Part shown: positions 57,777 to 64,000 of the stretch, in pieces
Layout: each line of letters opens with the position of its first letter
Position numbering within the stretch: the stretch's first letter is position 1
Source: Corynebacterium yudongzhengii
GTDB lineage: Bacteria > Actinomycetota > Actinomycetes > Mycobacteriales > Mycobacteriaceae
DNA length: 64,000 nt
Direction of reading: 5' to 3'
Assembly: GCF_003065405.1 (NCBI RefSeq)
Contig: NZ_CP026947.1
Coordinates: forward strand, 1,922,001-1,986,000
Notes under the pieces: generated by a model
Told to the model about the DNA's origin: nothing
The model's input: the letters and a program-made list of their open reading frames with translations, nothing else
The model's database searches: none
Program-made: the position numbers and the translations under genes

Positions 57777-57817
57777 CGTCGAAAGGAGGCACGCAGAAGT
57801 GCTCCTTTCCACCCGCC
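57777..57817. repeat. Hairpin related to the 44.8 kb and 32.3 kb repeats
   Basis: GTCGAAAGGAGGCACGCAGA followed by AGTGCTCCTTTCCAC. The GAAAGGAG...CAC arm pairs with GTG...CTCCTTTC with one bulged base. It matches the diverged third unit at 45223 (CCGAAAGGAGGCGCACAGAA). Confidence 0.6.
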
Positions 57818-57843
57818 TAAGCAGCCCAACTCAAACGCCAAAA

Positions 57844-57873
57844 GCCCGCCTCCTGGCGCAACCAGGGGCGGGC
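57844..57873 (-). terminator. Terminator after tig
   Basis: On the minus strand GCCCGCC-CCTGG and CCAGG-A-GGCGGGC form a stem with a one-base bulge and a short loop, followed by TTTT. It lies about 50 nt past the tig stop. Confidence 0.8.
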
Positions 57874-57924
57874 GTTAACTTTCGTGCTTAGCGCCAGCCG
57901 GTGAGGCTGGGCGTCGGCACGCGG

Positions 57925-59343
57925 CTACTTCTCGTCGGACTCCGAAGCCTCAGCCTCGTTGGACTCGGCCTCAACCGACTCGGGAGCCTCGGTGTTCTCG
58001 GCGTTCTCCTCAGCCGGCTCTTCTTCCTCACCGAAGTACTCGTTCGGGTCGACGGAGTTGCCCTCGTCGTCGGTGACGGTGACCGCACAGATAGCCTCGG
58101 CCAGTGCCTTGCCGCGGCGGACGTCGGCGAACAGGCTGCCCATCTGGTTGGACTGCTGAATCTGCTGGACAAACTCAGCCGGGTCCATGCCGTAGGACTG
58201 GGCGGTGAACACGATGTGGTCGGTCACCTCTTCCTGGGTCAGCTTCGGCTGCTTCTCGTCGGCGACCGCATCCAGGAACAGCTGGGTGCGCACGGACTCC
58301 TCGGCCTCCTCGCGGGACTGTTTGTCGAATTCCTCGCGGGTGGTGCCCTGGGCCTCGAGAAGCTGGGCGAGAGCCTTCTCGTCGTGCGCCAGCTGGCCGA
58401 GCACCTGGTGCAAACGCTGGTGGGCCTGCTCCTCGACCACGGACTCCGGCAGCGGAACCTCGGTCTGGGGGAGGGCCTGCTTGAGGACCTCGTCGCGGAT
58501 AGCGCCGGCCTGCTCGGCCTTCTTGCGCTCGGCGAGCTGCTCGCGGGTGCTGTTGCGCAGCTCCTCGACGGTGTCAAACTCGGACGTTTCCTGGGCGAAG
58601 TCGTCGTCGAGATCCGGAAGCTTACGCTCCTTCGACTGCTGGACGTGGACCTTGATGGTGGCTTCCTTGCCCTTGTGCTCACCGGCCTGCAGCTCGGCGG
58701 TGAACTCGTTGTCCTCGCCGGTCTTCATGCCACGCAGAGCAGTATCGAGGCCCTTGATGAGGTCGTCGGAGCCGATCTCATAGGACAGGCCCTCGTGGGA
58801 GAGGTCCTCGAGCTTCTCGCCGTCTACCTGGGCGTCGATGTCGATGATGGCGAAATCGCCGGTCTTCATCTTGCGCTTGGTGTCCTTGAGCTCACCGAAG
58901 CGGGAACGCAGGTTGTCGAGCTCCTTGTCGACGGCTTCGTCGTCGATCGAAATCGCCGGGACGGTCACGGAGATCTCCGAGAAGTTCGGGACGGTGACAT
59001 CCGGGCGGACGTCGACCTCGGCGGTGAACTCGACGAAGTCGTTGTCCTCGATCTGCTGGATGTTGATGTCCGGCTGACCGATGACCTTGAGCTCGTTCTC
59101 CTCGCACGCAGCCTGGTACTTGGTCGGCAGCATATCGTTAATGACCTGCTCGAGGATCAGGCCACGACCGAAGCGAGCGTCGATCAGCTGACGCGGGGCC
59201 TTGCCCTTACGGAAACCCGGGATGGTCACCTGCTGGGCGATCGCCTTATACGCGTTGTCGACCTCATTCTTGAGCTCGTCGAACGGAACGTTCACGTTCA
59301 GCTTGACGCGGGTCTCACTGAGCTTCTCGACGGACGTCTTCAC
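57925..59343 (-). CDS. tig: Trigger factor (ribosome-associated chaperone)
   Basis: The 472-residue product has the ribosome-binding domain with [20 protein letters not shown], an FKBP-type peptidyl-prolyl isomerase domain (about 160-245, [17 protein letters not shown]) and the long helical chaperone domain. A very acidic C-terminal tail follows ([19 protein letters not shown]...), common in actinobacterial Tig. It neighbours clpP1-clpP2, as is usual. Confidence 0.96.
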   Translation of the reverse strand: MKTSVEKLSETRVKLNVNVPFDELKNEVDNAYKAIAQQVTIPGFRKGKAPRQLIDARFGRGLILEQVINDMLPTKYQAACEENELKVIGQPDINIQQIEDNDFVEFTAEVDVRPDVTVPNFSEISVTVPAISIDDEAVDKELDNLRSRFGELKDTKRKMKTGDFAIIDIDAQVDGEKLEDLSHEGLSYEIGSDDLIKGLDTALRGMKTGEDNEFTAELQAGEHKGKEATIKVHVQQSKERKLPDLDDDFAQETSEFDTVEELRNSTREQLAERKKAEQAGAIRDEVLKQALPQTEVPLPESVVEEQAHQRLHQVLGQLAHDEKALAQLLEAQGTTREEFDKQSREEAEESVRTQLFLDAVADEKQPKLTQEEVTDHIVFTAQSYGMDPAEFVQQIQQSNQMGSLFADVRRGKALAEAICAVTVTDDEGNSVDPNEYFGEEEEPAEENAENTEAPESVEAESNEAEASESDEK

Positions 59344-59421
59344 GTTGAAAGTCTCCTGGCTGTCTAAACGGTTCGAATAGATATGTCTTCTGTGCGGGGC
59401 CCGGCCATCCGGTCCCGTGAG

Positions 59422-59495
59422 TCGGGGCGACAGGATTTGAACCTGCGACCCCCTGCTCCCAAAGCAGGTGCGCTACCAAGCTGCGCCACGCCCCG
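59422..59495 (-). tRNA. tRNA-Pro (anticodon TGG)
   Basis: The minus strand folds as a cloverleaf: acceptor CGGGGCG / CGCCCCG, D arm GCGC...GCGC, anticodon stem CTGCT-TTGGGAG-CAG with TGG, and T arm CGCAGG-TTCAAAT-CCTGTCG. The discriminator is A. CCA is not encoded. Confidence 0.92.
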
Positions 59496-59915
59496 TGTGC
59501 AAGCACACGCGCCGAAGAGGATCTTCGACGTGTGGAAAGTCTAGCCTGTCCCCCTAAGTGCGTGTGCATTCGGGGCGTAAATAACGGACGTGGGCGAGAA
59601 ACTATGCGAACACATAGCAGATTCCCAGGCTTTGAGCGTGGACAACGCGCACCGAAGCGACAAGGATAACGGTATGGCTTCAGTCTGCTTCCACCACGCC
59701 AGCAGGTCTTGCTGCGCCAACAGACGCGCATGACCCAGCCCGCTAGACTGAGCGTCCCGATAATCGCTCACCGGCATCCCCACCCCGGTATCTAGATCAA
59801 GCGTTCGATCCGCCTCCTACGCTAGAACACGAAGCGGACACTGTGAGCTCGACGGGGGATCATCCGAGGGTAAAGAAAATCCCGCGCCGTCTGCTGACGA
59901 TGGCGCGAGAAAACG
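59496..59915. other. Gene-free spacer between two tRNAs
   Basis: About 420 nt. Short frames here have no recognisable motif. There is a small GAAGA-GGA-TCTTC inverted repeat just upstream of tRNA-Pro. Nothing else stands out. Confidence 0.5.
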
Positions 59916-59990
59916 TGGAGGGGATGACGGGAATCGAACCCGCGTCTTCAGCTTGGAAGGCTGAGGTATTAGCCACTATACGACATCCCC
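59916..59990 (-). tRNA. tRNA-Gly (anticodon TCC), CCA encoded
   Basis: The minus strand gives acceptor GGGGATG / CATCCCC, D arm, anticodon loop CTTCCAA with TCC, T arm GCGGG-TTCGATT-CCCGT, discriminator T and an encoded CCA (59918-59916). Confidence 0.93.
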
Positions 59991-60177
59991 ATGGGCATCA
60001 ACTTCGAAGCGGCCGATGCAACGACGACAAGTCTATAGCATCGCCGGGCCTCGACGAAAATCGCTCCCACAGCGCTCAAACCAGGAGCAGAACGGGAACA
60101 ATCCGGGCCTTTGATGCGTTATACAGGAAAGAAGCCTCGAGACTTTTGCACCCGACGACGAAAGTGGTGGACACACC

Positions 60178-60996
60178 GTGGAACTCCTGCTCATCCTCGC
60201 CGTGGTCGCCGGCGCGGCGATCTGGCTGTCCAGTCGCAACAATAAGAAGCGCGATGCTGAGATCGAACAGCGCAAAGCGGCCGATGCCCGCGCCGACGCC
60301 CAGCGCTGGACCGAGCGTCTCAGCCACCAAGTCTTAACCTTATCCGGCACTGACCAGGCCTCTACTCAGGCGCTGGCGGACGCGTCGGACCGCTACAACG
60401 CCGCCAACTCGGCGCTGTCGACCGCACAGTCGGCCCGCGAGTTCCAGCTGGCCCGCGAGTCCGCCCTGGAGGGCCTGCATTACGTCAACGCGGCCCGCGA
60501 GATCATGGGCATGCCGGCCGGCCCCGAGCTGCCGGAGCTCGAGGGGCAGAAGAAGGCCGGTAAGGTCACCGAGCGCCGCACCATCACCCACGAGGGCCAG
60601 GAGATCACCGTCTCCCCCGAGGCCAGCGAGGACGCACCGCACTACTACCCCGGCGGCAACGTCGCCGGCCGCCCGGTGCCGGCCGGCTGGTACTCCACTC
60701 CGTGGTGGGCGCCGGCGATGGCTTCCGGCATGTGGACCATGTCTTCGGTCATGATGTTCTCGATGATGTTTTCCGGCATGGCCGGCGCCCCGTCCGCCGC
60801 AGCCTTTGAGGCCGGCTATGACGAAGGCCTCGCCGACGCCGGCGGCGACGTCGGTGACGCAGGCGATGCTGGTAACGCTGGTGACGGCGACATGGGAGAC
60901 ATGGGCGACGGCGGAGGATTCTTTGGCGGCGATGGTGGAGACGGCGGCCTGTTCGGCGGCGACGGCGGCGGCATCTTCGACTTCGGTTTCGAATAA
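60178..60996 (+). CDS. Hypothetical membrane-anchored protein with Gly/Asp-rich tail
   Basis: Not recognised. The 272-residue product has an N-terminal membrane anchor (LLLILAVVAGAAIWLS), a charged helical region (residues 20-120), and a Met/Ser-rich hydrophobic patch at about 180-200 (ASGMWTMSSVMMFSMMFSGM). It ends in about 60 residues built of GDAGDAGNAGDGDMGD- and GGDGG-type repeats. It starts at a GTG with a poor ribosome site. The tail resembles low-complexity ends of corynebacterial membrane proteins. A terminator follows. Confidence 0.65.
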   Translation: MELLLILAVVAGAAIWLSSRNNKKRDAEIEQRKAADARADAQRWTERLSHQVLTLSGTDQASTQALADASDRYNAANSALSTAQSAREFQLARESALEGLHYVNAAREIMGMPAGPELPELEGQKKAGKVTERRTITHEGQEITVSPEASEDAPHYYPGGNVAGRPVPAGWYSTPWWAPAMASGMWTMSSVMMFSMMFSGMAGAPSAAAFEAGYDEGLADAGGDVGDAGDAGNAGDGDMGDMGDGGGFFGGDGGDGGLFGGDGGGIFDFGFE

Positions 60997-61016
60997 ACCT
61001 CCCCACGCACAGCTCG

Positions 61017-61059
61017 ACCCCCGATGAAGCTTTCCTCATGGTGAGCTCACGGGGGTTTT
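61017..61059 (+). terminator. Intrinsic terminator
   Basis: ACCCCCG (61017-61023) pairs with CGGGGGT (61050-61056), enclosing a short inner ATGA...TCAT stem, and is followed by TTTT. It ends the upstream hypothetical gene. Confidence 0.75.
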
Positions 61060-61083
61060 AGTCTGCCCGGCCATACTGCGGGC

Positions 61084-61632
61084 ATGTCCTCACTCCGCGT
61101 CGTTCTCGTGCTCTGGGCCTTAAGCGCCCTCGTCATCCTCGCGCTGGGCGCGGTGCTCAACCTCGCGGCAGAGCATACGAACCACCAGCGGCTCGATACC
61201 TACCGGCAGGAGTTCTTCGCCTTCAGCCAAGCCCGCGAAGGCCACAGTGCCGGCGACGTCGTGCACGAGTTTTTGAGCCGTGAAATACCGCCGGCGGACA
61301 TGCTGCTCGCCGGGCTTATCGACGATCACCTCGTCTACCTCCCGGTCACCGGCTTCAGCGGGCGCGCGGTCGATCCCCAGGTGCTTCTCGACAACCCCGC
61401 CGCCCTCTCCCCCACGGTCAGCACACACCGCGTGGTCGTTCGCGACGAACGCGGCGGTCAGGCAGAGCTGATTATCGGCGTCGATAACTCGCCTGCTCGC
61501 TCGACGGTCACCACGGCCATTCTCACCGCGGGCGTGCTACTGACCGCGCAGGCGGCCGTCATCACCGCGGTGCTCGGAACTACTCGGCGCCGGGAACCTC
61601 CGGGGCGATGCCGGTGTTCTCGTACTCGCTGA
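61084..61632 (+). CDS. Hypothetical protein with two TM segments
   Basis: The 182-residue product has TM1 at residues 5-28 (VVLVLWALSALVILALGAVL), an extracytoplasmic region of about 110 residues, and TM2 at 138-165 (TVTTAILTAGVLLTAQAAVI). It ends after a short basic tail. The topology is that of a sensor input module without a kinase, so it may be a truncated sensor; this is speculative. Its 3' end overlaps the convergent rpiB by 53 nt. Confidence 0.55.
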   Translation: MSSLRVVLVLWALSALVILALGAVLNLAAEHTNHQRLDTYRQEFFAFSQAREGHSAGDVVHEFLSREIPPADMLLAGLIDDHLVYLPVTGFSGRAVDPQVLLDNPAALSPTVSTHRVVVRDERGGQAELIIGVDNSPARSTVTTAILTAGVLLTAQAAVITAVLGTTRRREPPGRCRCSRTR

Positions 61633-62056
61633 GAATGTCGATGCGGCGCTGGTGGCGTTCCTCCTCGCTCCACTCCTGCACCAGGAAGGCGTCGACGATA
61701 GCGAGTGCCTCTTCTTCGGAGTGCATGCGGCCGCCGATGCCGATGAGCTGGGCGTTGTTGTGCTCGCGGGCGAGGCGGGCGGTATCGACGGACCAGGCCA
61801 GCGCGCAGCGGGCGCCGGGGACCTTGTTGGCGGCGATCTGCTCGCCGTTACCCGAACCGCCCAGCACGATGCCTAGGGCACCCGGGTCGTTGACGGTGCG
61901 GGAGGCGGCCTCGATACAGAAGGCCGGGTAGTCGTCGGCGGGGTCGTAGGTGTGGGCACCGCAGTCGATGACTTCGTGGCCCGCTTCTTCGAGGTGGGCG
62001 GCGATGATGTTCTTCATCTCGAATCCGGCGTGGTCAGCTCCAAGGTAAACGCGCAT
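61580..62056 (-). CDS. rpiB: Ribose-5-phosphate isomerase B
   Basis: Interconverts ribose-5-phosphate and ribulose-5-phosphate. The 158-residue product starts MRVYLGADHAGFEMKNIIAA and has VIDCGAHTYDPADDYP and the active-site loop GIVLGGSGNGEQIAANKVPG, with REHNNAQLIGIGGRMHS. The family Cys in the GSGNG loop region is replaced, as in mycobacterial RpiB. The size is usual. Confidence 0.93.
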   Translation of the reverse strand: MRVYLGADHAGFEMKNIIAAHLEEAGHEVIDCGAHTYDPADDYPAFCIEAASRTVNDPGALGIVLGGSGNGEQIAANKVPGARCALAWSVDTARLAREHNNAQLIGIGGRMHSEEEALAIVDAFLVQEWSEEERHQRRIDILSEYENTGIAPEVPGAE

Positions 62057-62106
62057 GGCCCCGACTCTAGCCGAACTGGCCCCCTACTCGCTGGACTACG
62101 GGTAAG

Positions 62107-62373
62107 TTACTGCTGCTTGACGGGCGGCTGCTCGTCGCGGTTTTTCTGCACGACCTTGTAGATCAGGTAGATGCCCACGCCGACGAGCACCAGCGGCAGC
62201 AGCTTAAAGAAGAGCCCCAGCGCGGAGATGAAGGCGCCGACGGTGCCGATGATGCCGGCGATCATCGTGACCGCCGCGAGGGCTAAGGACAGAAGCTTGT
62301 TGGTGTCCCAGGTGTAGACGGTGCCGATGCCGGCGAGGATGGCGATGATGATGGCTGTGGCAGTGGTTCCCAT
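62107..62373 (-). CDS. Small membrane protein
   Basis: The 88-residue product is almost entirely hydrophobic, with about three segments (ATAIIIAILAGIGTVYTW; LALAAVTMIAGIIGTVGAFI; LLPLVLVGVGIYLIYKVV) and a charged tail (KNRDEQPPVKQQ). An AAGGAAGG site precedes the ATG. Function unknown. Confidence 0.65.
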   Translation of the reverse strand: MGTTATAIIIAILAGIGTVYTWDTNKLLSLALAAVTMIAGIIGTVGAFISALGLFFKLLPLVLVGVGIYLIYKVVQKNRDEQPPVKQQ

Positions 62374-62406
62374 ACGGGTTCCTTCCTTTTCGATATCCCG
62401 GCGCCG

Positions 62407-63033
62407 CTAGTTGCCGTTGTCGAGCTGCGGCGCCTCGGTACGGTTGCGCTTCATTTCGAAGAAGTAGGGGTAGGCGGCGAGGGCGGCGTAGGCGTCAAAA
62501 AGCTGGGCCGCCTCCTCACCGTCGGGGAAACGGGTGATCACCGGCCCGAAGAAAGCGTTGTCTTCGATCTGCACGATCGGGGTGCCGGAGGTATCGCCGA
62601 CGGCGTCCTGGCCCTGCTGGTGGTAGGCGCGCAGGTCAGCGTCCAGCTCCTCGGTGTTCGCCACCTCGGCGAACGAGGCGTCGATGCCGGCCTTCTCGAG
62701 GGCGCGGGCGATGACGTCGTCATAGGCCCCAAAGCCGTCCTTACCGGCCTCGTTCTCGTGGTGGACGATGGTGCCCATCACCTCGTAGAGCTCCCCGACC
62801 TTCTCCGGCAGCTCGTTTTTCACCTTGGTGAATACGCGGGCCGGACCCCAGTTGGCCTTCTGCTTCTCGGCGTACTCTTCCGGGATGTCCTGGTCCTCGT
62901 TGAGCACGGACAAAGACATCGGGATCCACTCGACGTCGATGTCACGGTGGGATTCGACCTCGCGGATCCACTGGGAGGTCTTCCAGGCGAACGGGCAGGC
63001 AACATCAAAGTAGAACTTCACGGTCGTGGGCAT
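62407..63033 (-). CDS. DsbA-family protein, mycothiol-dependent nitroreductase type
   Basis: The 208-residue product has a thioredoxin fold with the active-site motif FDVACPFAWKTSQW (CPFA in place of CPxC). The insert helices with VKNELPEKVGELYEVMG and the cis-Pro region SGTPIVQIEDNAFFGP match the Rv2466c-like actinobacterial family. These use mycothiol to reduce disulfides or nitro compounds. The start at 63033 is supported by GGAAAGGTGG; an upstream GTG adds 7 residues. Confidence 0.82.
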   Translation of the reverse strand: MPTTVKFYFDVACPFAWKTSQWIREVESHRDIDVEWIPMSLSVLNEDQDIPEEYAEKQKANWGPARVFTKVKNELPEKVGELYEVMGTIVHHENEAGKDGFGAYDDVIARALEKAGIDASFAEVANTEELDADLRAYHQQGQDAVGDTSGTPIVQIEDNAFFGPVITRFPDGEEAAQLFDAYAALAAYPYFFEMKRNRTEAPQLDNGN

Positions 63034-63119
63034 GTTGGCCACCTTTCCGGGCACGGAGGTTTTGTCTTCACGGATGTTTCCACCCTACCGAAATCGTGGA
63101 CGGACGTATCCTGGCGCGT

Positions 63120-64000
63120 ATGAGCTCGATCAACCTAACCGCCGATGAGGCGACACACCGCAGCGATCTAATCACCGACGTCCACTACGACGTCCACATC
63201 GACCTCACGGTCTCCGAGAAGTACTTCTTGTCCGAGACCACCGTGGGCTTTAAGGCCCGAAAGCACGGCTCGACCTTCATCGATCTGCGCACCAATACCG
63301 TCGAGGCGGCGGATCTGGACGGCGAACCGATCGACGTCGATGACTACGATCCCACCATCGGCCTGGCCTTAAAAGACTTAAGCGCCGGCGAGCACCGCCT
63401 CACTGTCGCCGCGCGGATCCCCTACTCGCGCACGGGCGAGGGCCTGCACCGCAGCGTCGACGCCGCCGATGGCAAGCCGTATTTCTACACCCAGTTCGAA
63501 ACCGCCGACGCCAAGCGCATGTTCGCCTGCTTCGACCAGCCGGATATCGAGGCCACCTACGCCTTCACCGTGCTGGCGCGCCCGGAGTGGAAGGTCATCA
63601 CGAACGAGCCGGTGGAATCCACCCCGCTCGATGAGACCGCCACCCGGCACACCTCGCGCATCGACTACCCGCTGTCGACCTACCTGGTGGCCCTCTGCGC
63701 CGGTGAGTACACCGAATTCTGCGACACGTGGCGCGGTGAACTCACCCACCACGAGGAGACGCCTGAAGGCCAGCCGTCGACAATGGAAGTGCCGCTGCGC
63801 CTGTTCGCCCGCGCCTCCATCGCCGAGCACCTCGACGCTGAGCGCCTGTTCACCGAGACCAAGCAGGGCTTCGACTTCTACCACCGCAACTTCGGCATGG
63901 CCTACCCGTTTAGCAAGTATGACCAGGTCTTCGTGCCGGAGTTCAACGCGGGCGCGATGGAAAACGCAGGCTGCGTGACGATCCGCGACGAATACGTCTT
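63120..64000 (+). CDS. pepN: Aminopeptidase N (M1 family), N-terminal part (runs off window end)
   Basis: Zinc aminopeptidase of peptide turnover. From the ATG at 63120 the frame is open to the window end (about 293 residues). It shows MSSINLTADEATHRSDLITD, the M1 beta-domain stretch FETADAKRMFACFDQPD and the substrate motif FNAGAMENAGCVTIRDEYV. The HExxH zinc motif should follow beyond 64000. It is divergent from the DsbA-like gene, 86 nt away. Confidence 0.93.
   Translation, partial: MSSINLTADEATHRSDLITDVHYDVHIDLTVSEKYFLSETTVGFKARKHGSTFIDLRTNTVEAADLDGEPIDVDDYDPTIGLALKDLSAGEHRLTVAARIPYSRTGEGLHRSVDAADGKPYFYTQFETADAKRMFACFDQPDIEATYAFTVLARPEWKVITNEPVESTPLDETATRHTSRIDYPLSTYLVALCAGEYTEFCDTWRGELTHHEETPEGQPSTMEVPLRLFARASIAEHLDAERLFTETKQGFDFYHRNFGMAYPFSKYDQVFVPEFNAGAMENAGCVTIRDEYV

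Larger units (their letters stand above)
56719..57843. other. Long gene-free stretch upstream of clpP1
   Basis: No coding region here convinces me. The 56757-57077 minus and 57163-57891 plus frames lack known motifs and have skewed Arg/Ser/Pro content. Its contents are the clpP1 promoter region, two copies of a palindrome-bearing element (57067-57199 and 57276-57407), a less GC-rich part around 57280-57640, and a hairpin at 57777-57817. Confidence 0.6.

Noticed and set aside
57163..57891. Open frame of 242 codons on the plus strand in the clpP1-tig spacer
   Set aside because: It spans the palindromic element, the hairpin repeat and the tig terminator, has no recognisable motif and is Arg/Ser-skewed. 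Not called as a gene.
59541..59783. Frame between the two tRNAs on the minus strand
   Set aside because: No motif, weak start, and it lies in a low-information spacer.

Overview
The window reads as a high-GC actinobacterial chromosome, most likely a Corynebacterium. The gene order (obg-rpmA-rplU-rne, ndk, folC-valS, clpX, then pca, cat and ben clusters followed by clpP2-clpP1 and tig) matches what I remember of the C. glutamicum region. Atypical LuxR-type regulators (PcaO, BenR) sit beside the aromatic genes, as they do there. The species cannot be named from the sequence alone.

Layout. 1-19.5 kb is housekeeping: the 5' part of proB, obg, rpmA, rplU, rne, two TetR regulators, ndk, a pirin, a secreted metallophosphatase, folC, valS, mdh, a DUF222/HNH protein and clpX. 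19.6-28.3 kb holds pcaJ-pcaI, divergent from pcaR-pcaF-pcaD-benE, then a saccharopine-dehydrogenase-like gene and pcaO. 28.3-36.6 kb is a probable N-acetylgalactosamine (aga) PTS locus in two transcription units, with a tagatose-6-phosphate kinase broken by two frameshifts and an EIIB broken by one. 36.7-42.1 kb is the second pca block on the minus strand: pcaH-pcaG-pcaB-pcaC-pobA(frameshifted)-pcaK. 42.3-44.8 kb is a CatC-like protein coupled to pdxR, divergent from pdxS, with no adjacent pdxT. 44.8-45.3 kb is a 211-nt tandem repeat. 45.3-47.4 kb is catA-catB, divergent from benABCD-benR (48.0-55.4 kb). 55.4-64 kb holds clpP2-clpP1, a 1.1 kb gene-free stretch rich in palindromes, tig, tRNA-Pro, tRNA-Gly, rpiB, a DsbA-like protein and the start of pepN.

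How the genes work together. BenABCD convert benzoate to catechol. CatA and CatB, plus a CatC, take catechol to 3-oxoadipate enol-lactone. PobA and PcaHGBC bring 4-hydroxybenzoate and protocatechuate to the same lactone. PcaD, PcaIJ and PcaF finish to succinyl-CoA and acetyl-CoA. BenE and the PcaK-like carrier import substrates; PcaR, PcaO and BenR regulate.

The most unusual items are: BenC fused to an FCD (FadR C-terminal type) sensor-like domain; the 211-nt tandem hairpin repeat and its scattered relatives; two copies of a roughly 132-nt element with perfect 16-bp palindromes upstream of clpP1; paired 15-bp palindromes at both pca loci that look like PcaR operators; and a cluster of single-base frameshifts confined to 28.9-38.2 kb.
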